This document shows, piece after piece, positions 56,454 through 64,000 of a stretch of DNA of 64,000 nucleotides. How positions within the stretch are numbered: the stretch's first letter is position 1; each line of letters starts with the position of its first letter. The notes under the pieces are model-generated. The model saw nothing but the letters and a program-made list of their open reading frames with translations. It ran no database searches and was not told the origin of the DNA. The translations under genes and the position numbers were made by a program. This DNA comes from Desmodus rotundus (taxonomy: Eukaryota; Chordata; Mammalia; Chiroptera; Phyllostomidae), in assembly GCF_022682495.2 (NCBI RefSeq), contig NC_071398.1, forward strand, positions 27,159,426 through 27,223,425, read 5' to 3'.

Positions 56454-58372
56454 TTTTTTTTTTAGTATATTTTATTGATTATGCTATTACAGTAGTCCCA
56501 TTTTCCCCCCTTCACTCCCCTCCACCCTGCACACCCCTTCCTGCCCACATTCCCCCCCTATAGTTCACGTCCATGGGTCATACTTATAAGTTCTTTGGCT
56601 TCTACATTTCCTATACTATTCTTACCCTCCCCCTGTCTATTTTCTACCTACCATTTATGCTACTTATTCTCTGTACCTTTCCCCCCTCTCTCCCACTCCC
56701 ACTCCCCTGTTGATAACCCTCCATGTGATCTCAATTTCTGTGGTTCTGTTCCTGTTCTAGTTGTTTGCTTAGTTTGCTTTTGTTTTTGTTTTAGGTGTGG
56801 TTGTTATTAACTGTGAGTTTGCTGTCATTTTACTATTCATATTTTTTATCTTCTTTTTCTTAGATAAATCCCTTTAACATTTCATATAATAAGGGCTTGC
56901 TAACGATGAACTCCTTTAACCTGACCTTATCTGAGAAGCACTTTATCTGCTCTTCCATTCTAAATGAAAACTGCTGGATAGAGCAATCTTGGACGTAGGT
57001 CCTTGCCTTTCATGACTTGGAATACTTCTTTCCAGCCCCTTCTTGCCTGCAAGGTCTCTTTTGAGAAAGCAGCTGACAGTCCTATGGGAACTCCTTTATA
57101 GGTAACCTTCTCCTTTTCTCTTGCTGCTTCTAAGATTCTCTTCTTACCTTTAATCTTGGGTAATGTAATGATGATGTGCCTTGGTGTGTGCTTCCTTGGG
57201 TCCAACTTCTTTGGGACTCTCTGAGCTTCCTGGACTTCCTGGAAGTCTATTTCCTTTGCCAGATTGGGGAAGTTCTCCTTCATTATTTGTTCAAATAAGT
57301 TTTCAATTTTTTGTTTTTCCTCTTCTCTTTCTGGCACCCCTATAATTCGGATGTTGGAACGTTTAAAGATGTCCTGGAGGTTCCTAAGCCTCTCCTCATT
57401 TTTTTGAATTCTTGTTTCTTCATTCTTTTCTTGTTGGATGTTTCTTTCTTCCTTCTGGTCCACACCATTGACTTGAGTCCCATTTCCTTCCCATCACTCT
57501 TGGTTCCCTGTACATTTTCCTTTATTTCACTTAGCATAGCCTTCATTTTTTCATCTAATTTGTGACCAAATTCAACCAATCCTGTGAGCATCCTGATTAC
57601 CAGTGTTTTGAACTGTGCATCTGATAGGTTGGCTATCTCTTCCTCGCTTAGTTGTATTTTTTCTGGAGCTTTGATCTGTTCTTTCATTTGGGCCTTTTTT
57701 TTTTTGGTCGGCGCGCCTGTTCAGTAAAGGGGTGGAGCCTTAGGTATTCAACGGGGTTGGGGGGGGGGGGCAACCCACATCCGTGTGCTGTGATGTTGTT
57801 TGTGGGGAAAAGGTCCAAGAGGGAACAATGGCGCTTGTTCTGCTCTCTGCCAGCTTTCAGTCACTTCCCCCACTACCCACAAGCAAAGTAGGCCCTTCTG
57901 GTGCTGATTCCCGGGTGGGTGGTTTGTGTATGTTCTGGGACCCTGTGGGTCTCTCCAGCGAATTCTCCTGTGAGGCTGGGAGTTTCTGCCGCCGCTTCAC
58001 CCACCAAGGGGTTTTCAATCAGTGGCTTGAGGCTTTATTTCCCCTCCCCTCCCCGCGCTGGAGCCCTGGGGTTGCACAGTCTGTTTCACTCTCCCTTTGT
58101 TCCTCCTGGTTTATCTGCACTCGAATGTGGCCCCCTCGGTCCGCCAGCGGCTGCCTTGCCGCCAGTCCTCTCCACCCTGGCTGCCGGTCTCTGTCCCTCC
58201 TACCGGTCTGGATGTATCTTTCCTCTTTATCTCCTTGGTTGTCGGACTTCCATGCGGTTCGATTTTCTGTCAGTTCTGGTTGGTTTTTGTTTTTAAATTG
58301 TTGTTGTCCTTCTTTTGTTTGTGCGAGGAGGCACAGCGTGTCTGCCTATGCCTCCATCTTGGCTGGAAGTCC
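56454..58372 (-). mobile_element. Complete ORF1-only LINE (half-L1, HAL1-type)
   Basis: A 1919-bp element on the minus strand, flanked by a perfect 17-bp direct repeat CAGAAATGTATTTTCTT (56437-56453 and 58373-58389). In order from 58372: a GC-rich 5'UTR of about 685 bp starting within 20 nt of a YY1-type site (CCAAGATGG), the L1 ORF1 region (57687-56860), a ~400-bp G-rich 3'UTR with TGTAATAGCATAATCAATAAAA and an A-tail at 56454-56463. No ORF2 or reverse transcriptase sequence is present between ORF1 and the 3'UTR. The long chance frames on the + strand (57783-58469) lie in the 5'UTR. Its mobilisation must have used L1 enzyme in trans. Half-L1 elements are known in several mammalian lineages. 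Confidence 0.9.
56860..57687 (-). pseudogene. L1 ORF1p-like gene of the HAL1-type element, two compensating frameshifts
   Basis: Encodes an L1 ORF1 RNA-binding protein of about 275 codons if the shifts are ignored. The N-terminal part has the motif EEEIANLSDAQFKTLVIRML (residues 16-35) followed by a coiled-coil-prone, Lys/Glu-rich stretch. The middle contains the RRM start (RSNIRIIGVPERE) and the C-terminal domain motifs RHIIITLPKIKGK and FSKETLQARRGW. The last segment (from MEEQIKCFSDKVR to MLKGFI) ends in TAA at 56862-56860. The middle (about 57470 to 56970) is in a different frame from both ends, and the two ends share one frame, so one insertion and one deletion of equal effect, near 57470 and 56970, are likely. 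As written the product would be truncated at 57340. L1 ORF1p normally forms trimers that coat L1 RNA in the cytoplasm. Confidence 0.85.
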
Positions 58373-58705
58373 CAGAAATGTATTTTCTTACAATTCTAGA
58401 GTCCAGGAGTCTGAGATCAAGGTGTCAGCAGGGCTGGTTCCTTCTAAGGCCTCTCTCCTTGGCTCGTAGATAGCTGTCTTCTCCCTGTGTCTTCACATGG
58501 TGTTCCCTCTGTGTGTGTCTGTGTCCTAATCTCCTCTTCTTATAATGACACCTTGTATTAGATCGAAGCCCACCATAATGACCACATTTTAACTTAATTA
58601 CCTACTGAAAGACCTGATTTCCAAATACACTCACATTCTGAGGTTCTGGGATTTACGACTTCAACACAGGGGTTCGGGAGAGACATAATTCAGCCCATAA
58701 CAAAC

Positions 58706-60129
58706 ATTATTAGCATTCAGCAGTATGCTTTTTAAAGGGGCCTTGAGTGGATAAGAGAGAATTAGGCACTAATAATAGCCATTACAGTGTTTGTGGCTCT
58801 CACAACCTTGCAAAAACCAAGCCCCACGGCCATGCACACCTGAGTTGTGACAGCCCTGATTCAGATTCAGAAACAATATCTATTCTGTGCGCAGCAGGTA
58901 CAAGGGAACATAAGACATGTAGCTAAGAAAAAAATACAGGCAAAATAAAAGTCCCCATACTTTGTCTTAATTAATTGTATGTTGTCAGAGAAAGAAATGT
59001 CCTGGGGCAAGAATCCCTGCGGAAGGTCTGCCTCCTCCATTTTATTCCGTGTTTTCAGGTGTGGGCAAGCCCAGTTGCTGCCACTGTACAAGCCAGCAAA
59101 CTGCAGATTTGAGGCAATGTTTTGTATTTACCTACATTATTCAACTTGTTTACCCATTTCCCCTTTCCTGGAAAAACACCACATTGCCCTTGAGTTTCAG
59201 TGTTAACAGGACATGGCTTTGCTCTGGGTAGCTAAACCATTCAGTTCGCCACACATCATCTCTGCCACGTATTATGTTAAACACACAGGTAATAAAAGTA
59301 TGGAGAGGTGTATAAAACAACATTGCTTCTCTAAAAATTTAGTTCTGTTAACTTTGTTGGCACATCACTTGGGTTTTCTTAGAATAGTAAAACCATTCTG
59401 CAAAGTGACTTTGGAACGATACAACGTTTCTAAGCCACTAACAAATGTTAAGATGGAGAGATTTTGGCCTTCAAATGCTGGTATGACTCAGGCCAAATTT
59501 ACCTTAATCCTTAGTTCAAAACAATCTGAGATCTTCAGGCTTTTAACTCATGGACTAGTTACAGTTTTAGTCAGTAGTGAGGGAACCGTGTGTGGGAGTC
59601 TCTGTCTCCATCACCGAACAGCAAACAAGTGACCCAGCTTAGGAGCAAGAGCCTGCACTTCTCTCACCGCAGGTTCCTGGCGCCCTTTCCCCACCCGACA
59701 TGCTAGGTCCCTCACTGACACATCGGTAGGTGGAAGTGTGATAATCCAGCATCCCCTGGAAACCTTCCCTCCACCAGGAGGGGTCACCGAATCTTCACTC
59801 CATCCTCCGCCATCTTTTCCACATGACAAGGCGAAATGCCTCACCTGCATCCAGGTAGAAGGTACCTCATTTTCATGAGAAATGAGGTTCTTTTGACTTC
59901 AACTTATTCTTGATGAGTTCAGGCTGGTTCCTAATGTGCACTACACTTTTATATGTGAAGTTGTGGGGCGGGGGTGCAGAGAGGGCATTTCTAAGAAAGG
60001 AAATACAAGCCAACTAGATCTTTACATTTCTCAAATTTTCCTCCCACCCCCCCCACAAAAAAAATTTAATGTTTAAGTCCATAGGCAGGAAGGCTTGTTA
60101 CTTAAACTTACACCCTCACAAATGGTGGA
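58706..60129. other. Unique intronic sequence
   Basis: No gene or confident repeat recognised. A 139-codon + frame (59213-59632) shows no known family. A C-rich run and A-run lie near 60045-60065. Confidence 0.4.
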
Positions 60130-60420
60130 TTCACCTATCAGTCAGGACTTTTAGTTACAAACGAAACCTAACTCGAACTGGCATGAGGGGAAAAAAAAGT
60201 GAACTGATTAGCTCATATAACTAACTGGGAAATTCAGGAATGGATATGATTTTAGCCAGAGTTGGATCTGAGTGTTCATGGGAAATATTCAAATAGGAAC
60301 TGGTAGCTGTGGGCACCAGCCAATCAGAACAATGCCTGCCAGTGACATCAGCCCTGGGGTAGGGACTCTGAGGGATCTTGACTCCCTCTCCTTGCTGTCA
60401 GCTTTATTCTCAAATAGGCC
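60130..60420. repeat. Ancient interspersed repeat, family unassigned
   Basis: ATCAGTCAGGACTTTTAGTT, AACGAAACCTAACTCGAACT, GCTCATATAACTAACTGGGA and GCTGTCAGCTTTATTCTCA follow the layout of the copies near 19561 and 37135. Not named. Confidence 0.4.
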
Positions 60421-60778
60421 TTGACCTCCTGTAGCAAAAAGCTAGCAGTAGCTCCTGGTTTAGAGATCACCAGCTCTGCATGCCCAGGGAAGTTCCTTCC
60501 CAGGGTTCCAGCAAAATTCCTGGGTCTCAGCCTACCCAGGCCACAGGCTCCAGTGACCCTTGGGGAACTGGTGCAGGGACAGCCCTACCCAAACCCTGGG
60601 GTTGGTGTGACAAAGGGCCAGTTGCCCAAAGCAAAGTCAGGTGACCTGACCAGAAGAAAGAGAAACAGATGCTGCAGAAACCATGACAATCTTGGGCCCT
60701 TTCTAAGGTTTCTGAGCTTGTCAACAGGACTCATTGCTCTGATGACTTGCCTCAGGTATCATTAATATGCCTGTCCTT
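60421..60778. other. Unique intronic sequence
   Basis: Nothing recognised. Confidence 0.4.
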
Positions 60779-60796
60779 AAAAGATTGCTTTTATTA

Positions 60797-60984
60797 GCGC
60801 CAGCTGGTGTGGCTCAGTGGCTTGACTGCCGACCTTTGAACTAAAGTGTTGCCGGTTGGAATCCCAGTCAGGGCACATGCCTGGGTTGCGAGCCAGGTCC
60901 CCAGTAGGGGGGGCACAAGAGGAGGCAACCACACATTGATGTTCTCTCCCTCTCTTCTCTCTCCCTTCCCCTCTCTCTAAAAAT
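60797..60984 (+). mobile_element. VES-type bat SINE, very young copy
   Basis: Sense SINE with head GCCAGCTGGTGTGGCTCAGTG, box-B-like GTTGGAATCCCAGTCAGGGC, CACATGCCTGGGTTGCGAGC, and a CT-rich tail ending CTCTCTAAAAAT. It is flanked by a perfect 18-bp target duplication AAAAGATTGCTTTTATTA (60779-60796 and 60985-61002), which marks a recent insertion. Confidence 0.95.
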
Positions 60985-61002
60985 AAAAGATTGCTTTTAT
61001 TA

Positions 61003-62814
61003 CGGACAGAAATACCTAATAGATGTAAAATCTACACTCTCAGTAATATGTAGCTAGAATTAAAATTTTAAAAAAATACTGTAGAGTATACTTCCAAAGT
61101 GGCATGCTACCCTAGGAATCTCGTGTTCTTATTGTGGATATTTGGTGACTTGCAGGCAGCTGTCGCCCAGTTCCTCATGTCTGAGTGCTCTGCAAATACC
61201 CAGAAACTAACTGTGTGATACTTTCTATCTCTGCAACTAAAGCTAAGGTGTTTTACCTATTGATAAAGATTCTCAACTATCAGTAGGAGAGTTCTAAGAC
61301 AATTTTTATAGAGGCTATAACACAAATTAGTGTCACAAAACAGACTCAGGAGCTGCTGAATATTCATGAGTTAAATAGGCAGAGTGTTTGACATCCTGGA
61401 GACGGTGGATTTTTTTTTGCTTACATTTAGTAGCTTTATTATAAAAGATGGAATTGGAAATGCTTTCTGAATCTCTTACAAGGAGAGGGTGCTGATGATA
61501 CACATCTATTTTTTATCTTCAATGAGAACACATCTTTATCTTTAATTCTTAATTAGAGTTTTTGCCAACTACCCTTTTCCATTTCTCTCATGTTTTTAAG
61601 AGAAAAGCAGGAGCGTGTTTCATATGCCATCTGTTCATGTACATCATTTGTAATCTCAGGTGATTGCTATTTGCTGAGCAAGAGCTTTCCAGCTAGTACT
61701 GGATAAAGCGAAAGCTAGATTCAAGAGTGAGAGTTTTATTGCTATCATTTAGTGTATTTCTGCATTCATTCATGCTTGCCTTTGCTCATAAATGCCCCCA
61801 CCTCATTCCATAAAAGATATGAAATGGAGCTTTATTGCTATGAGTTCATGCTGGCATAAATATTAAGTTCTGTGTAATCATCACAGGCTATTTCTATGCT
61901 TTGTGCAGAGTTACTTGTGGCTAACACAACGTCTGTTTGCTCATCAGAGGTTAACATTTTCCTGTTCTTGCTCAGGGCTGGATGCTGCTTCATTCACAGC
62001 TGTTTCTCGGTTGTAAGAGCCCATCCACTTTATCTTTGCTGACCTTACCCAGGAGGCAGGCGATGCCAGGATTTCCTGCAGGCAGTTGTTTATTTTAACA
62101 CTTTCAGGCATTTCTGCACACTGCAGTGAGGGAGGGACTTGAACACCCCAGCCCGGGGCTTGTAGCTCCCAGGCCCAGGCATTTCTCCTTCCTTGTAGCA
62201 GCAGCAGCATTAGCAAAATGCATTCCCAAGTAGTGTCTCATTCCAGAAATGGGCTTTTTATCCTTTGGAGTTGGGTGAAAGCAACAGAAATTAACTCTGG
62301 AAAGCATGAAAAAAAAACTCAGAAGGTATTCAAAGGCTATGTAGCAGCTCACAGGATCAAAGGAAAAGCTGGCAAGCAGGTGCCACAGCAGGTGGGACCC
62401 CCAATGAGGTGGGAGGCCAGGGGCAGCAGCAGCAATGAACACGTTTGGCCCCAGCCCCAACCGTCCATCCAGGCCCAGAGGTAGATTTGAGAGTGAGTTC
62501 GATGGTCTAGGCTGAGTCAGGGCCAACTCTCAGTAATGGAGGTGGATAGTAGCAATGGGGATATTTTTACTGAAATGAAGGACAATAAATGTCATGCTGG
62601 GGGCGGTGGGGGAAAGACAGCTGCTATCCTTCCCTTTCCCAATTTCTCATTATTTTCCCTCTGTGTTTGATAAATGTTCTATCAGATATTATGAAATCTT
62701 TCACCAATATATGCAATTTACCTTTAATATTGTCTTCTTGATAAAAAATCTTCTATTTTGATTAATTCAGTTTGTTTTCCATAGGCTGGGAAAACCTAGA
62801 CTTGCCCACTTTTT
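61003..62814. other. Unique intronic sequence, partly AT-rich
   Basis: No gene recognised. About 61300-61930 is repeat-free and AT-rich with no long frame, a second candidate for conserved non-coding sequence. Frames at 62104-62526 show no known family. Confidence 0.4.
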
Positions 62815-63245
62815 TAATAGACTTTATTTTTTTAGAACAGTTTTAGATTCACAGCAAAATTGAGGAGAAGGTACAAAATTGAGGAGATTTCCCTCATACC
62901 TCCTGCACCCCCACACATGCACAGCCTCCCCCACTATGAACATCCCCCACCAGAGTGGCGCTTTTGTACCATGGAGGAGCCTATATTGACACATCTTTAT
63001 CACCCAAAGTCCATAGTTTACATTAGGGGTTGCTCTGGGTGCTCTCCGTGCTACAAGTTGAGATAAGTCTATAAGGACATATTCCACCATGAGCGTATCA
63101 TACAGAGTAACTTCACTTCTCAAATATCCGCTGTGCTCTGCCTGCTCACCCCTCCCCCAGCCCCCACCCTCAGCCTGCGGCCACCACCGATCTTCACTCT
63201 TGACCCTGTTGACCTGTCTATCATTCTGTAACTTGGGTAGGTATT
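62815..63245 (-). repeat. Old L1 3'UTR fragment, antisense
   Basis: TTTAGATTCACAGCAAAATTG, CCCACACATGCACAGCCTCC, ACATCCCCCACCAGAGTGG, CACCCAAAGTCCATAGTTTA and ATCATACAGAGTAACTTCAC are a clear antisense L1 3'UTR. Well preserved for its age. Confidence 0.88.
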
Positions 63246-63599
63246 GTCTTCCAGTCTTGTTCATTCTTTCCAGAATCAAAACTCTTTGGAAATTGCTCAA
63301 TTTTCCATCAGATTGCCATCAATTGCCTGCAGACCTTTCTAAGACATCCCAAATAACATCTTACACTGGTTGCTTTCCTATAATCTTCTAACTTGTGCTG
63401 GCTTCTTTCCCATTTTCTCTTTTTATATATATATTTCCAACTCCTTACATCATGTTTTATGGGAGAATTGGTCTGAATGGCCTATTTAATTACTACTAGG
63501 TATCAGAGTTGCAGACTTACCTTTCTTCTGTCACACGAAATAGTCTCAAAGCACCCGAGAAAGGGGCCAGACTGTTGTTCTGAAGGACTGCCCCAGCAC

Positions 63600-63800
63600 A
63601 TGAGAAAGAAATGGGAAATAATACTAAATGAGCACCTACTGTAAGGCAAGGGCTGAGTCTTGGTGAATATTTTCTCATTTAATTCTCCTGGGGATAATAT
63701 GTGGTCCTTTCACCTCTCGTGTTTCCTTATCTGTAAATGGCAGCAAAATACCTTCCTTTGGGGCTTTGGTAAGGACTGAGAGAAGTAGTTTGGGAAAACA
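63600..63800. repeat. MIR fragments, two in opposite orientation
   Basis: An antisense piece (TGAGCACCTACTGTAAGGCA, TCTCATTTAATTCTCCTGG; 63605-63700) is followed by a sense piece (GTTTCCTTATCTGTAAATGG; 63715-63795). Both are short and degraded. Confidence 0.6.
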
Positions 63801-64000
63801 TAGGTCAATTAGCTGGCTCCCCTGCATGCCAATCCTGCCATCTCTCTATAACCCCACTGAGGCAACTCTTTAAAACCTCAGCCTGCAGGTCCAGCAGACA
63901 CCTTCCTCTGAATTTTCATTCCTAGAAACCCCACTCGGTTCCTGCTAACCTCTGCTTCCTCCCATATTGTTGAGACACTCAGGAGAGCCCATTGCAATGG

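Larger units (their letters stand above)
56385..58705 (-). mobile_element. MaLR LTR fossil, antisense, split by the HAL1-type insertion
   Basis: The left part (56385-56453: CTCCCATAAAGTACCATAGA, TGGCGTAAGCAGCAGAAATG) and right part (58373-58705: ACAATTCTAGAGTCCAGGAG, GATCAAGGTGTCAGCAGGG, CTCGTAGATAGCTGTCTTCT, GAGACATAATTCAGCCCATA) join to give one antisense MST/MLT-type LTR. The element at 56454-58372 interrupts it, so the LTR is older. Confidence 0.78.
22241..64000 (+). other. CDH13: CDH13 large intron (5' 41.8 kb)
   Basis: From the donor at 22241 to the window end I see no further CDH13 exon. The corresponding human intron is also tens of kilobases long. It carries the antisense ACTL7A-like gene, the HAL1-type element, five of the six VES SINEs and many older repeats, all listed separately. 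Confidence 0.85.

Noticed and set aside
57783..58469. A 228-codon + strand open frame
   Set aside because: Lies in the GC-rich 5'UTR of the antisense half-L1 and crosses its target duplication into the LTR, so it is a chance frame.
22241..64000. Search for the next CDH13 exon (starting YSVYKD in human)
   Set aside because: I did not find it by eye. The intron is very long in other mammals, so absence is expected.

Overview
This window is mammalian nuclear DNA, almost certainly from an insectivorous bat (probably Yangochiroptera). The evidence is six tRNA-derived SINEs of the VES type, with the tRNA-like head CCTGACTGGTGTGGCTCAG and a pyrimidine-rich tail. It also holds bat-style L1 3' ends and abundant ancient mammalian repeats (MIR, L2, MER5/MER20-like hAT fossils, MaLR LTRs). 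There is no bacterial-style gene organisation.

Host gene. The window lies inside CDH13 (T-cadherin, the GPI-anchored cadherin), read on the + strand. Two adjacent coding exons are present: 17092-17274 (183 nt, start of extracellular repeat EC3) and 21987-22240 (254 nt, rest of EC3 and start of EC4). They splice in frame. Bases 1-17091 are upstream intron, 17275-21986 is the intron between the two exons, and 22241-64000 is the first 41.8 kb of the next, large intron. I found no other CDH13 exon.

Passenger gene. Inside that last intron, antisense to CDH13, lies an intact 440-codon intronless gene for the testis actin-related protein ACTL7A (42243 down to 40921). In human, ACTL7A is on a different chromosome from CDH13 (9q31 against 16q23), so this is a candidate extra or relocated copy. 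It keeps a good Kozak context, a CRE-like site about 87 bp upstream and an ATTAAA about 100 bp downstream. The only poly(A)-like tail nearby (AATAAA at 42441, A-tract at 42463-42485) is on the + strand beyond the gene's 5' end. That is the wrong side for ordinary retroposition, and raises the possibility that an antisense transcript was retroposed.

Mobile elements. The most striking is at 56454-58372: a complete 1.9-kb LINE that carries a GC-rich 5'UTR, L1 ORF1 and a short 3'UTR but no ORF2 (a half-L1 or HAL1-type element). It is flanked by a perfect 17-bp target duplication and nested in an older MaLR LTR. There is also a very short L1 3' end at 31229-31337 with a possible 19-nt 3' transduction, several L1 3' fragments on both strands, and VES SINEs, three of them with long and nearly perfect target duplications.

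The remaining sequence is ordinary intron: unique DNA, microsatellites, two long polypyrimidine tracts and an AT-rich block near 33.2-34.0 kb that looks like conserved non-coding DNA. Repeat family names are from recognition by eye and are less certain for the old, decayed copies.
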